Notes: generated from the sequence alone by a model not told the origin. Positions 23,966 to 36,215 are shown, counted from the first letter of the stretch. The stretch is 64,000 nt of DNA from Atopsyche davidsoni (GCA_022113835.1 JAILWY010000027.1:3164501-3228500), one strand, 5' to 3'. Translations and numbers: made by a program.

Positions 23966-25161
23966 TTATATAGCTGCTTTGTTTTTATAAAACACTGAAG
24001 AGATCTTTAGATATTTAAAATAGCGGAAACCAATGAAAAATGAAAATCACACATTACAAAATGTCGTTCAATTGCGTATAACTTGCGCACTTCAAAATGT
24101 TTCAGTTTTTCATTTTTTTATAACATGCTTTGAAATATGCTATCTATAATTCCGGACACGTATCAAATCGAGCACTGTCGCAATTACCTCTGTGTGTTTC
24201 CGACTGCTTGGTTATTTGCCTCTTCTTTAGCGGCTTACTACTCTTAGAATATAGATTTCACGTTATTAGATTTTCTAGGCATGAATGCCTCCTGCTCGTA
24301 AAGGAATATTAAAAATCATGAATTATTAACATAAAAAAAAAGTACGTAGGATTTACTAAAGAAGCATAATAAAACCCGTTTTTTCATTTACTTGTTAAAA
24401 TCTACAGTGTGCTCGTTATTAAGAAATAGATACAGTGTAACGCTTTTCCATAAAATAGCTGAACAATTCTAAACCGCTTAGATTCAGAAAGATTGTCATG
24501 GCTCATAGATAGCAATGTCAAATTCATTAAGTTATTATTACCATTTGCTATAATTGAAGATTCTCAGATACTTATTTAACGAGCTTTGCTTAATGTAGTG
24601 AGCTAAACGTATCCACTCTGAGTTGTGAATTTAAAAACTCATTGATAGATATATTTTTAGTTGTAGACTTGCAAAAGTGTAACTTTTAAATATTTTAATA
24701 TTAACAATAGTTTCTAACTTACTATCGGTAGATATTCGACAGGAGGACTATTTTTTTAGACACAATGTGCTTAAATTTATTTAGCATTACCACATACACT
24801 TAAAATTCTTTCAAACTATCAGTCTTTTTTGTTTTACATACAAAATAAGACATCCTCAAAATTGTATTGATTTTTGGTACTTAAAAACTATCTGAAATAC
24901 CTAATTGTTCAGTTCCTAAGTTTATTTTGCACATTTATAAATTATAATTCCTAAAGTTATTATCTCTTGCGTGTTTGATGACTATACTGCATTAAATAAA
25001 TAATTATGTCGAAAGCAATAACAATTTAAAAAACAAGTGATGTGTTTGTATTATTTTTTTATTTTATTGTGACTGGTTTCGTTTGTTCTCTGAAAATTAG
25101 ATTATTGGAATCAAAAGGCAATTGTTTAGTTCGAAGACTTACTTTTTTTTTCTTTTCGCAG

Positions 25162-25766
25162 CGAACGGGTCGTACCAGCCGGGAATGGAACCGAAAAGAC
25201 AACGCACCGCCTACACGAGACACCAAATCCTAGAACTAGAAAAGGAATTTCACTACAACAGGTATCTCACGAGAAGACGGAGGATAGAGATCGCCCATAC
25301 TCTCGTGCTCTCCGAGCGGCAGATAAAGATCTGGTTCCAGAACAGGCGGATGAAGTGGAAGAAGGACAACAAGCTGCCCAACACCAAGAACGTCCGGCGG
25401 AAAACCAACCCCGCCGGAGTCACCACGACCAAAGGCGGGGGCTCCAAGAGCCGCAAGAACCCGGACAAGAAGAAGTCCAACAGCCACGGCAGACCTGACA
25501 GCATAGAAAACGTCACGGACAACATAATGGGCGACCTCCACAACCAGCCGCACGACGGCCAGCACAACCCCAGCATGAGCCCGTCCTCCCCGCACTGCAT
25601 GACCTCCGGCGGGCTGCCCATGGGCCACCACGCCATGGGCATGCACATGGAGGCCATGGGCGCCCACATGGGTGGCCACATGTCCCCCATGCCCGGAGGC
25701 TGCGGCGGCATGGGGCAAAGCACCCAGCCCGTGATCAAGTCGGACTACGGACTGACGGCGCTATAG
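25162..25766 (+). CDS. Dfd: Deformed (Hox4) homeobox protein, coding exon 2
   Basis: This exon encodes residues 199-399 and ends at TAG 25764-25766. After [15 protein letters not shown] comes the 60-residue homeodomain at residues 209-268, with Gln50 and Asn51 in helix 3 ([15 protein letters not shown]) as expected for a Hox protein binding TAAT-type sites. The extension [10 protein letters not shown] just after the homeodomain is diagnostic of Dfd/Hox4. A basic Lys/Ser-rich linker follows, then a Met/His/Gly-rich stretch (about 351-376) and the C-terminus [13 protein letters not shown]. Total length of 399 residues is normal for insects; Drosophila Dfd is longer because of low-complexity runs. 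No stop codon, frameshift or missing core residue is seen, so the gene appears intact. Confidence 0.97.
25191..25370 (+). other. Dfd: Homeobox of Dfd
   Basis: These 180 bases encode [10 protein letters not shown] through [13 protein letters not shown]: the N-terminal arm with basic residues, three helices, Trp48, Phe49, Gln50, Asn51 and Arg53. No intron interrupts it. It is the only homeobox recognised in the window on either strand. Confidence 0.97.
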
Positions 25767-26700
25767 AGCGCTCCTCACTACCGATCGATGAGCGAGTGAC
25801 TCGGCAGATTCGGAATCAATTGTGATGTAGATTGTAACAGACGTGTCTTCGTGCGGTGATCGGTGTAATAAGGCCCATTATCCCCGGTGAGTTATCACGC
25901 CAACATGACAGTGATAGAACAATCATCGGACTGCCTCTTAAATGTGATTTAAAGTTATTTTGGAAACGCCGCCCTGCCGCGGCAGCCGAAGTGTGAGATA
26001 TTAAGCGATCAAGATTTCGTGTGTTTTGTTACAACCGTGTTTAGTACTTTTTTTCTGTTCCGTAAATGTGATGAATGACTTTGGTACGGATGTGAAATAG
26101 TTTAATGAGATAAATGTTTTACCTTTATTTTTATATCATCAATACTTATAACGTGTGACAATACCAATAAATTTTAATTAATTTTTGAAGGAAATATTGT
26201 AAGTTCTCGTAATATTAAAGCTCTCGTGCTTGGTGCAGTGTAGACCGGCCCTTCGTTTATCGATGAGTGCGAATATACATAAGCGGTGATTTTTAATAGA
26301 AAATGAATCCTAAATATTTCGAGTAGGTGCCTACCTGAAACTATTGCGTTACCTATTTAATTATTATTTTATATATTTAAATAAATTAGCAAAAATATCT
26401 TTTACGTACAATTGAACTTTGTAAATAAATATTTTTCGTGTTATGTTTAGAACGACCACTAACCAAATTGTATCGAGGTAAATCATAACTTTTGTAGCCG
26501 ATTTAATAATACCTTTTCTGCCACAATAAACATTCCTTTTAAATGTTTCTTTTTTAACAGTACGAATAGCTGAAGTTTTTTTCTGTATTAGTTTTTTTCC
26601 AAACTAAAGAAAATTACAGATATTTTTAAAGAGAGCTTGTCATTAAAATAAATGTAAGGACTTGTAAATAAATATCGTGTAATAAAATGTCGAAATGAAA
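25767..26700 (+). other. Dfd: Probable Dfd 3' UTR
   Basis: The first 250 bp after the stop stay moderately GC-rich, then the sequence turns AT-rich. AATAAA signals occur at 26166-26171 and repeatedly from about 26390 to 26690, including a cluster around 26650-26690. The true cleavage site cannot be chosen from sequence alone. Confidence 0.5.
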
Positions 26701-29480
26701 AAACAACTTGTTCATATTTTTTATCACACATTTATTAGTTCCCTTTGTTTACTTAATCTCTCTTCTCGTTTATGGTATATCGTATGTTAATGACTATGAA
26801 AACATAAGGCTGAATATTAATTTCTACGGGATGTGGTGATGATGCAGAATACTTTGAATCTCTCGAAAAGCTTGACAAAACATAGAAGATATGTCGAGGT
26901 TTCTTACTTTTTGTTTCCAATTAGTCAATTCATACTATGTATAAGGTAAATAAGGTTTACATAAAACAAAGTGTAATGATGTCATATACCCATTCAGACG
27001 TTCCATAACGCCACTTCAACCTTTCTGCGAATTTATCTTCCATTTTGTCAGAAGTCTTAATATACTATACAATTTATCGGTCGTTTGGCAATAGTACATA
27101 TTAGTATATTCATAAATGAGTGTTGATAGAATATAATGGTTCCAATATACTACTGTTAATATAGATCTGGTTTATCAAATAGATGCGTAAAGCAAAGTTT
27201 TTTTTTATACAGGTAAAATATCTAGTAAAAGCTCTTATTAATGTTGGAACAAACAATAAAACTACTTATACCCGCTGCGATACAATCGACAACCAAATAG
27301 TGATAAGCCAATAGCGTCTTATTATTTTAGGACAAAAGTGTACGCTATTTACATCGTGTGGGCAGCTTAAAAAATAAAATAATCTGCATACTTTCATATT
27401 GCAATATTAAAACAAATATATATTTTTATTATATTACGAAGAAGATGGGTGTGAGTACAGGCAATAGAAACACGCAGGTCGAGTACTCTGAACGCCCACT
27501 CGCCCGTACTTACGTGCGTACTCGCTTCGCCATAGGTATGAGTACATTTTTTTATTACACCAATGAACTCACAACTGGTCCAGATTGAATTAAGTCACAC
27601 CAGCAGAGTGACAGGAGCTATGCGACGCTGTCTCTGAATAGAGAATAACGCCGTGAGTGCTTCAAATAAACTCGCTTCAAGTCCTGGACACCATTTTAGA
27701 CTTACAACGAAAAATGCTTATGTGTATTTTTAAATAAAATATTTTAGTGATTTTTGCACTTGTTATATGTGGAAATGTGGAAAAATTACTTAGTAATTTA
27801 TTTAAAATACTATTAATTTATTTTGAAGCACCTTTTCATTATTCGATTATTTCAATTTATAAATGTGCTGAATTTTTCTACTACATATTAGAATAAATCT
27901 ACGTGTGTATTTTGTTAAACACACGCAAGCTGTGAAATCATATTTGTTTTATAAAATTAATTCATTTAACAGTTGAGGCTTTTTGTGGTTTTTTTTATTA
28001 TTTTAAATTAAAAAAATGTATTATATTGAGCAAAATACATGGGTAAGAATATTGAGTAGCGTGCCTATATTGAGTAATGAAAATTTATAGTACTTGAGTA
28101 TATGAGTATAACCCATTCATTTAAGTTCTGTGTAATGCAAAACCCCTGAAATAATATATTTTTTTTATTAAAGTTTATTTATTGTATTGTTTTTAATAAT
28201 ACTAATAAAATAGAGTTATTTATTTTACCTCCGAAATAAGATTTTTATATGTATTATATAACTTATTTAAAACAATACGCTTGCCACGAAATAGACAAAG
28301 TTGAATCAGGAAGATTTTTTAACAGGTAAGTGAAGTGATGGTATCTATAGACGGGTTATTTTATAATTGCTTTAGATTTAGACAGTGAAAAGGGGGTGTA
28401 AACAAGAATAATCACAGAAAAATAGTTTACTAGAGAAATAAACATTCAGCAAGCAACAAGAGGCTGGTAATAAAAATATCTGTAATAAATTCATTCGTCT
28501 TTTAGAAATAGATACCAAGTAAATTAAATAAAAAAAAAATTAAAATTATTGTCAATATGTCACATCATTTATAAAAAATAACAAAATTAGTTATTTGTGT
28601 TAAAACACAGAGAATTTATTTTTTCTAGTCACACAATACTGGTAACATTATTGGGTAAATATAAACTAACCTTTACGTTCTTTTTAAGAATTTACATTAT
28701 TACTGCAAAATAATTCCGTATCTTCATTCGTTTTAACATGGTAAATTAAGTAATTATAGCGTTAATTTGAGTATTTGAATCATACGATGATTGAAGATAG
28801 TGCAATAATATTTATTGAATATAAATTCAAGTGTAAATTATGTTAGAGGAGTTATAAAATTAACTTAGAATTAATTAGAGGAATGTAGAAGGTTCAACAA
28901 AATCCTGTAGTTTTTTGCAGGAGTCCATTTAAAACATATTTCAAAAGAGATTTAGAGTAGAAAGACATGCAAAATATCTAATACAATATAACAGGATCCG
29001 TTCCTTTAGAAGCCTACTCTTTCTTTGCGACATGTTTGATTTACGACCTTAAAAACTATTTTTGCAAAGCTAAAGGGTTGAACGGTCGCGTAATTTATTA
29101 GGGGTGTATTAGAAACAAAGGGCTTCAAATGTTAACATTCAAATGCAATGTCGTGTCATACTTTTACGGTTCTGACTTTGTTTTGTGTACTCAAGGTTGT
29201 AAATTATGCTAATTGCGTGAAATTTGTATTATTTTAAAAACGCATTTTTCTGCTTCGGAATTTTTTAACGGTTTAGAAATATTGATACGCTTATCGTTGG
29301 CTACAAACTTTAGTAGAATCGCATTATGATATTTTTGCCGATTTTTTAAATTAAAAATATTATAGGTAGATTAGATGGATACTAACAGAATTTTTTCGGC
29401 GGTGAAATTAAATTTAAATTTTTTTTTTTTTGAGAAATAATCCAAAGCGAAAACGCCGCAGCTTTTCCTGAGAAATATTT
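26701..29480. other. AT-rich DNA downstream of Dfd
   Basis: No gene is recognised. The content is AT-rich with homopolymers, one small inverted-repeat element (27259-27369) and no other structure that I can support. Confidence 0.5.
27259..27369. mobile_element. Short foldback copy of the GCCTACACG inverted-repeat family
   Basis: The left end reads AAAACTACTTATACCCGCTG, followed by CGATACAATCGACAACCAAA and GCCAATAGCGTC. The right end, reverse-complemented, reads TTAAGCTGCCCACACGATG followed by AAATAGCGTACAC. Both sides thus carry the family's outer GCTGCC.ACACG-like and inner AATAGCG blocks in inverted orientation, only about 110 bp overall. Confidence 0.5.
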
Positions 29481-29489
29481 CGAAAAAAC

Positions 29490-29830
29490 ACTCACACAGG
29501 ATGCCGCACTCCCCGAGCGAGCAGTCAATAGCCAGGGATTGACAAGCGCGGTGTCTGACTAATTGTCGCGTGGCCGTTGGTGACGGATGCCTGCCGAGGG
29601 GCTGAGGGGCTGAGGGGCCGAGGGGTCGAGGGGACCCCCGCCTGGGGGGCTAAGAGACCCCCCCGAGGGGCAGCGAAGCCTCCGCCAGAGCCAGCAGCGC
29701 GGCCTCCGGGGAGCGCTTACGCCCAACGCTGGTAGCAGGCAAAGACAAAGGGGCACGCCGTGGGAAAATACACGCGATTCCATGGGGTAAGCGAAGGGGG
29801 TAGGTGTCGGTGTGCACGGAATGTGGTTGG
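29490..29830. promoter_or_regulatory. GC-rich island with a G-rich ~10 bp tandem repeat
   Basis: GGGGCTGAGGGGCTGAGGGG and further variants run from about 29594 to 29634, so G4 tracts recur every 10 bp, followed by CCCCCGCCTGGGGGG. The run could fold as a G-quadruplex. The island is strongly GC-rich against AT-rich flanks. Open frames through it are low-complexity and not supported. It is a candidate CpG-island-like regulatory element. Confidence 0.35.
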
Positions 29831-30569
29831 GTTTCTTTGAACTTCCGATATATCTGCTTGTGGTTAAAAATGAAATGACTGAGTAACTTTGTTACAAAGA
29901 GACCGCAAGCTTTGTGAGAGTAAATATGACAAGCTTGTGCATGCAAAGCTTTGAAAGAAAAAATCATTGTTTATGACTCAAAAAAGTAAACAGCTCCGTC
30001 AAGTCTGACAAATTTTTTATTTATTTACTATTACATATTTCATATAAATACAATATTTCAATATAAGATAACTACCCTATTAATATAAAAAACATTTGTT
30101 CACAAAATTTGCAATTATATAGAATCCTCCACTTGTCAGGTGCATTAAAATCACATTAGCCCTTACCACCTGACAATCACTCTCTCTCTCTTTCCAACAA
30201 CCTCTCCCTCTAACAATTGTTTACCTAATTGCTTAGTATTATATAAAATCTCACTCTGTTTGATAGTGCCAACGTGAAAGGTTGGCGAAACCGGTCACAA
30301 ATAAAAACGAACATGTGGAAAATCACTCAAGTATTTTACTCAAAAATATTGAATTTCATTTTAATATACAAACAGTAATAGAATGCTATTTTTGTTAGTA
30401 CAATATAGAACAAATTTGTGATTTATTATTTTTTTCGTTTTATTGATATTTGATAATAAAAAAGAAGAACACCTGACTAGATTACTTTACTTTTTCAGAA
30501 TGACGTGGATACCCAGCATCATTTTATATAGCATCCCTCGACATATTCGTAGGTATTTATCAGTCTCAT

Positions 30570-30790
30570 GCGTGAATGGGGAGGCAGGCTGTGTAGCCGA
30601 GAGGAGGTGTACACGAGGGGGTGTGCTCTGTGGGCCCAGCAGCCCCTCACACGCTCCTCCGGGGGTTGTTAGGGACACGATCGCTTTTTGTCTCCGGCTG
30701 GAGCATTGGGAAATCTTGAGAATGGAGCGGGGCACGCACTAAGGGATGGGGAGCGCCCGAGGGAGGTTTTTGTTCCGCCGCCGCCTCATA
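30570..30790. other. GC-rich island
   Basis: About 220 bp are rich in G and C (for example AGGAGGTGTACACGAGGGGG near 30602), bounded by AT-rich DNA. Open frames on both strands are short and unrecognised. It is a candidate conserved noncoding element of the Hox complex. Confidence 0.3.
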
Positions 30791-32845
30791 AATTTTAAAA
30801 CATACGAACAGCTAGTATAACTTTGAACAGTAAAAATAAATTTAGATTCAAAATTAATACTTCAAATATTATAAAAAATTTATTTATGACTACGTGACAT
30901 TTAACAAATGCTAAAGTTTTAAAAATAATCAAACTCAATTCATAGTAATTTCAATAAATGCGGTAGTTCCTGGTAAAATATAAAAATTTAAATTCATTAT
31001 TATTTAAGTAAGAAAAAAAATTAAGTGTTGAATAATAATGCCAAAAACTTTTGTTATTGACATTTAGTAAAAGTATTAAATAATTTCATGTTTTTAAGTT
31101 TATTAATACAAGTTTTAGTTATTCTACTTACCATATAATCGGTTTGCAATAAATGTTGTGTTACTTTTCCTATTCTTTAATTATTCATGATTTATTTTCT
31201 TTGTTTTTACATCATATTTTAAGTTCATTTTATTAATAGGCCTATAAATAAAATAAAGTGAGAGTATTGCATTAAGTCGATGTCTTTATATTGATTTACC
31301 AAATAATTTCGAATTAGAAATTGTAACTCACAATGTTAATTTTACATAACTTTATGATTCCTAAAACATTATGTGGTTTTAATGAAAATTTAAACTATGT
31401 AACTGAGTGTAAAATTTTATTCGTTGTAAATCTCAATTTTTGAATCAGAATTTCTGAAAATACAACTTAAGTTAATTTATAATATGTAATGGACTAATAA
31501 AAATTAATATAATTTTTTTTTTTTTAATTCAAATCGTTATAAAAATGTTTGACTTAATAAAGAGCAAATTAACTATCACTTAAAAATAAACTGATAATTA
31601 TGCGCGAAGAGCTTAAATTATCATTATTTTTTTTTTGTTTTACACCCGTAGAAAGATAAGCAATTATTCTAATCATTAAGGTAACCTAACCATCATGGTA
31701 ATTTAGTAATGAAGTTGTAACTCTAACGATAGGGAAATTTAAAAACCGTTTACATTGTAGGCAATTGATTCTGAAGCATAATTTGTAAATTACAAGCCTT
31801 CTTCTTATGGTATATTAACAAATAGCATGCTTAGACCGACGTGTTGTATGATTTATAAGGCAGTTTTCAGTGTTTTATTCTCAGTGTAGAACCTTCGTGT
31901 AGCTTCTAAATGTCGTGACTGCAGCAAATTGAATTTTGGTATTTAAAATGCACATTTACTATTCGGAGATCAATCAAAGATAAAAATACTCGAAAAAAAT
32001 AAATACAAATGTATTTATCCATACTTAATCGTTTTGCGGCCGTTCATTAATATATCAATAGATTTTATCGATGGTATAATTAATGTTTTAAATTAATCAT
32101 TTATTCTCAATTGCATTGTCTCTCTTGTTATATAATAGGTAATTAGCTTCAATATACTTTTTTTTTAATAGTTGTTAATTTGCTCTTTCTGTTCTGTTTT
32201 TTTGGATACAACATCTTAAAATATATATGTGTGAAAAAAAAATAATTCTGTGATTGCTATAAAGTATGGTCCCAAAGTAAAAAATTTCAAGTATTCAAAA
32301 CCAGTACAGATCCAATATCGACGTAAATCAAGAACCTTATTTTTAATAAATCTAAATTGTTTTATTAAAAAAAAGAAAAATTATTACTTTATTGGCACTT
32401 AATTTACTAGCCATATTGTATTAGCTCTCAGTTATAATTCACAAAATATACCTAGAAAACAGATCTTTTAAATTTTAATCTTTATTAAATTTAAATATGA
32501 GTTTTTCGTATTATTACTTAGCTTCATCAATTTAATAAAGAAAAATTGAGTACTGTACTTATCTAATATAGTGCTGTTTTTTATTTCAATCCATTGAATG
32601 GAAAAATATCAATGCGTTCAGAAATGATTTGCTATTTCAGCACAAAACATTTACAGAAATATATTCAATTTTTGGGCAGAAAAATTTTAGTAGACAATAT
32701 TTACATATAAAAATATTACTTTAAGTTTTTTTAATGTAATATTAAAATAAAAACGTATTGCTATAAAAAAATTAAAAAAAGTTTTTTGTGCTCAAAGAAT
32801 ACTTGCAATATTATGCACTCGAGTAGAATAATCCCCCCAGCTTGC
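30791..32845. other. AT-rich DNA without recognised features
   Basis: Two kilobases are dominated by A/T runs. No coding, RNA or repeat structure could be supported on either strand. Confidence 0.5.
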
Positions 32846-33070
32846 ACACATTCACACACCCCCTGCATTTTTCCACCCTTCAGCTATCCGACGTAGATGC
32901 CGGTGAAGATTGCGATTATTCCCAAGCCCTGCCGACAATGGCCTGGCGAGGGAGGTGTCCGGGCCCGGGAAGGGATGAAGGTCCCTCCCCCCGCGGCCGC
33001 CGGCCACTCAAAATGTGCCGGAGGGAGATTGCAAATAGATTGGGGATGCTCACGCTCTACAAGTGGAACG
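32846..33070. other. GC-rich island
   Basis: CCGGGCCCGGGAAGGGATGA near 32960 and CCCCCCGCGGCCGCCGGCC near 32986 mark a dense GC patch. Two overlapping short open frames cross it without family features. It is a candidate regulatory island. Confidence 0.3.
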
Positions 33071-33474
33071 TCTTACTTCCAAAATTTTCAGAAATAAAAA
33101 TTATATTATATAGATGTAATTATTCAAACTAAAACTAAAAGTAGTCAGTATCAAAAAACTCCTTTTAATTTGCATCATGTAATTTTTTTGCACTATGAAA
33201 GTAAGGACGAAAAAAACACTTAAATGAAAAAACATGAACTATAAGGTAAAGTAATACAAATAAGATAGACGTCTTACACATTTTGTATGCAATAATTATA
33301 AATATAATTGCAGATTAGTTATCGTGATCTCTATACAAATATCATTTTTTATTCCATGATTATTTTTACATTTTCGGTTTCGGGCAATAGTTACTTCTGT
33401 GGCTCCACAAAATGGAAGTAGCACAGAGCGATAGCAAATCAATATTACTGAATAAAAAAAACTAGGGGCTGGAT

Positions 33475-33595
33475 AGAAGACGGAGAGGGGGGCGAGGCGA
33501 GCAAGAAAGGAGCCCCGGGGGGACAAAAACAGGCAGCCGGCCCTGCACACGGGAGGGGAGCGGAATCGCGCCATGTGGCGCCCAGTGCTCTTCAA
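33475..33595. other. GC-rich island
   Basis: A 120 bp G-rich patch (GGAGAGGGGGGCGAGGCGAG near 33482) sits in AT-rich DNA. No gene is supported. Confidence 0.3.
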
Positions 33596-34005
33596 AACTT
33601 ACTGAAATACATTTAATTATTACTATTTGTTTTAAGCATAACGCATTTTTTAATAAAAAATACCCGAGCATATTTAAAAATATCAAAATATATTATTTGT
33701 GCCTAGAAAATCGCATTCAAGCAAAAATGATTTCAAGAGTTCAAATGAAATTTGAAATGAAATTATCTGCAGTAGAACGAGTATGTTACAAGTAATTGTA
33801 AGTTTTTTTAGAGTATTTCGAATAGCAGCAGGTTGAGCACCACTGGCCGGCCACATGAGGGCGCGTACAGGAACCGCGGGAGGCGAGGAGGGGCGGTGCT
33901 GTTGATGGCTGCCATGCGAACACAGCGGCACAGTGGCGTAGGCGACTAATAGTCACGACTGGGTAAATACGGGTATAACCAATCAAACACGTTCTATTAT
34001 AAATT

Positions 34006-34521
34006 AATACACCGAAGCGGCCTACACGCGGGACATCACGACCGACAACCGACCGATAAGCAAGACAATAGCGTCATTTGAAAAAAATCCTGAAAAAGGT
34101 AAGACGATATTGCTACATACGATTTGTTAGTTATCAGCTGTGTTTATCTCGTTTGTAGAGTCCTAAATAAAAGCATACTATTATGTTTTATCTTTTGAGT
34201 TACTATACGATAATTTATATAGAATGAATATGGTTGAGCAAACCAGTTTGCATAACAATTATTAAGAATCAATAGTTTTGACTCAAATAATAATAAAATA
34301 CTGGAGTGATTTTTCCACGTGTCAACCTTTCAAACTGAAAATGCTCAGTTAATGCTGATATTTATTAAGAAAATGACTATAAAGTACATCATATAAATTT
34401 CAATGTAGTATCTTTAAGGCATCAATTACATTTAAAAAATTTCAATTTCAATAATTTGATAAATATTTATTTTGTCGGCTGTCAGTTGTGTTGTCCCTTG
34501 TGTAGACCGCTTTAATACACG
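34006..34521. mobile_element. Non-autonomous hAT-like element of the GCCTACACG family, 500 bp, with 8 bp target duplication
   Basis: The element runs 34014-34513. The left end GAAGCGGCCTACACGCGGGA continues with the phrases ACATCACGACCGACAACC. The right end, reverse-complemented, begins AAAGCGGTCTACACAAGGGA and continues ACAACACAACTGACAGCC. The flanking 8-mers AATACACC (34006-34013) and AATACACG (34514-34521) differ at one base. An 8 bp duplication fits the hAT superfamily. There is no transposase, so it would need a partner element. Other family members lie at 19011, 27259, 42448, 47691, 53215 and 62832. Confidence 0.65.
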
Positions 34522-34739
34522 CGTGAGACTTGCAATTGTATTAGTAAGCATTGGCAACCGTTATTATTAGAAATTCTTCTTTATTGCGTGTTTTGCTGCG
34601 TCGTGATTTATATCTTCCGACGTTTCGACTAAACCCTCAACGATAGTGCCTGTACTCAAAGAACGCCCAATTCCCTGCAAACTTCTCTTTGATGATGACC
34701 ATGGTCTTTCGAGGAGTGGCGCCAACTGTCTGGTAAAAA

Positions 34740-34935
34740 ATAAAATGAATATATTCCATAAATAAGTGAGGGGCTGCCTCTGCGCTCGCCGGTTGTATCA
34801 TTCTCGGAGCCGCTTTGTTCGGGGCCGCCCGGCCGGCGATTCTGGCCTCTACGGCCGGGGCCCGAGAGGCGAGACTCGCTCGGCAGCCGGGCAGCTGGGC
34901 CGCGCATCACGCCGTGGTCTCCTTATTATATTCCC
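34740..34935. other. GC-rich island
   Basis: GGGGCCGCCCGGCCGGCGAT near 34820 and GGCAGCCGGGCAGCTGGGCC near 34881 are embedded in AT-rich DNA. Short open frames on both strands have low complexity and no recognised domain. It is a candidate CpG island or enhancer. Confidence 0.3.
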
Positions 34936-35325
34936 CTGCAGAGATCGGCAACCCTCAGCAACAATGAAACCCAAAAGAGGGCTCAATAAAAATATTTATA
35001 GTTTCAGCATATAGCAAGAATATTTATTTTTAAATAAAATCAATATTTCACGTTTTACGAAACCCATATTATAAAAATTAAATATCCAATATGTTTTTGT
35101 TTTAATAATCTACGTAGATATTATATTTTCGCAAAACAGCACAAACAACAAAATATATTGTTATAACACTGCATTTTGTATATTTCATCTCATCAGTAAT
35201 ATATTGACTATCTTACAATGCTATCTAGGTATTCGACTTTTTAACGTTTCTTTTTAGAAATAATCTTGATTAAATGATAAAAGTAATTTTGTGTTCTGTC
35301 TTCACTTTGAGTTTATTATATTTTT

Positions 35326-35371
35326 TGCATGACTAGTTTCGACCAAATAGACTAGGTCATCATCAGATGCA
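35326..35371 (-). ncRNA. Type I hammerhead ribozyme motif, copy A
   Basis: On the minus strand: stem I TGCAT, core CTGATGA, an extra T, stem II GACC...GGTC, core GAAA, palindromic stem III ACTAGT sharing the last A of GAAA, cleavage base C (GTC), then stem I ATGCA. All catalytic core bases are present. The 3 bp palindromic stem III would favour action as a dimer, as known for Penelope-like hammerheads. The extra T between the core and helix II is the one departure from the textbook motif. Confidence 0.7.
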
Positions 35372-35694
35372 TAACTAAAAGTTTAGTATATAATAATAAT
35401 AAATAAAATCAAAATTTCACGTTTTACGAAACCCATATTATAAAAATTAAATATCCAGTATGTTTTTGTTTTAATAATCTACGTAGATATTATATTTTCG
35501 CAAAACAGCACAAACAACAAAATATATTGTTATAACACTACATTTTGTATATTTCATCTCATCAGTAATATATTGACTATCTTACAATGCTATCTAGGTA
35601 TTCGACTTTTTAACGTTTCTTTTTAGAAATAATCTTGATTAAATGATAAAAGTAATTTTGTGTTCTGTCTTCACTTTGAGTTTATTATATTTTT

Positions 35695-35740
35695 GGCATG
35701 ACTAGTTTCGACCAAATAGACTAGGTCATCATCAGATGCA
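35695..35740 (-). ncRNA. Type I hammerhead ribozyme motif, copy B
   Basis: Same layout as the copy 369 bp upstream: CTGATGA, stem II GACC/GGTC, GAAACTAGTC. Stem I is TGCAT/ATGCC, so one pair is lost at its end. The core is intact. Two hammerheads in tandem would allow release of a 369-nt unit from a longer transcript. Confidence 0.68.
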
Positions 35741-36079
35741 TAACTAAAAGTTTAGTATATAATAATTTATAATATAATATTTTATAACAAACTCAAAGTG
35801 AAGACAGAATACAAAGTCACTTTTATCATTATAATAATGGATCTTCAACAATCAAATGCCTTGTCCTTCAACAAGAATCTTGATCAAAACATTTTTTTTA
35901 AATTTTTTATACAATATTATGAACTAAACATCGGTTTGGTTGAAAATGAAAAATTATTTGTTAGTTTACATTGTTTGTGGTGATTTTTTTTTATCTCTAA
36001 CAATTTATTTTTAAACGTTATTATGAAATGTTTTAATGATGTTCTACCCCTGAATTTCATGGCGTACTATTTCAGCCTC

Positions 36080-36215
36080 AAGTCTACACTACACGCGCAA
36101 GCCAGATATGAGTGTTACAATCTACATACACATGTACCCTGGCTGTAGTGTGCACCTACCTAGGTAAGCCTACCTACCCCCTGCGTTACCGCGCATATAA
36201 GGGTGGGCTTCCCAG
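36080..36215. other. Less AT-rich patch with imperfect inverted arms
   Basis: CTACACTACACGCGCAAGCC near 36093 is loosely inverted by CTGGCTGTAGTGTGCAC near 36139. It could be a small inverted-repeat element related to the GCCTACACG family or a conserved element. I cannot decide between them. Confidence 0.25.

Larger units (their letters stand above)
14586..25161 (+). other. Dfd: Dfd intron, 10,576 bp, phase 1
   Basis: The donor is GTGAGT at 14586. The acceptor is a pyrimidine tract (25143-25157) followed by CGCAG ending at 25161. Joining the exons makes the split Ala codon G|CG and restores [17 protein letters not shown], the conserved Dfd linker between hexapeptide and homeodomain, which confirms the splice. 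Long introns between these two motifs are usual in insect Hox genes and often hold enhancers. Most of the intron is AT-rich with no gene. Less AT-rich islands, tRNA-derived scraps and one inverted-repeat element are listed separately. Confidence 0.93.
35032..35893 (-). mobile_element. Penelope-like/retrozyme repeat: 369 bp tandem dimer plus inverted partial copy, with hammerhead motifs
   Basis: AAATAAAATC starts at 35032 and again at 35401, and the following roughly 365 bp are almost identical, giving two head-to-tail units of 369 bp. Each ends with a minus-strand hammerhead ribozyme motif. After the second unit, from about 35788, the repeat restarts in the opposite orientation (CTCAAAGTGAAGACAGAATA) and runs to about 35893. 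Its tail matches the reverse complement of 39125-39170 (CAAATGCCTTGTCC). Tandem repeats with hammerheads and no reading frame are typical of Penelope-like element terminal repeats and retrozymes. No reverse transcriptase is present here. Confidence 0.75.

Noticed and set aside
25236..25738. Two ~160-codon minus-strand frames opposite Dfd exon 2
   Set aside because: Shadows of the GC-rich homeobox exon, with composition mirroring its Met/His/Gly codons and no family features.
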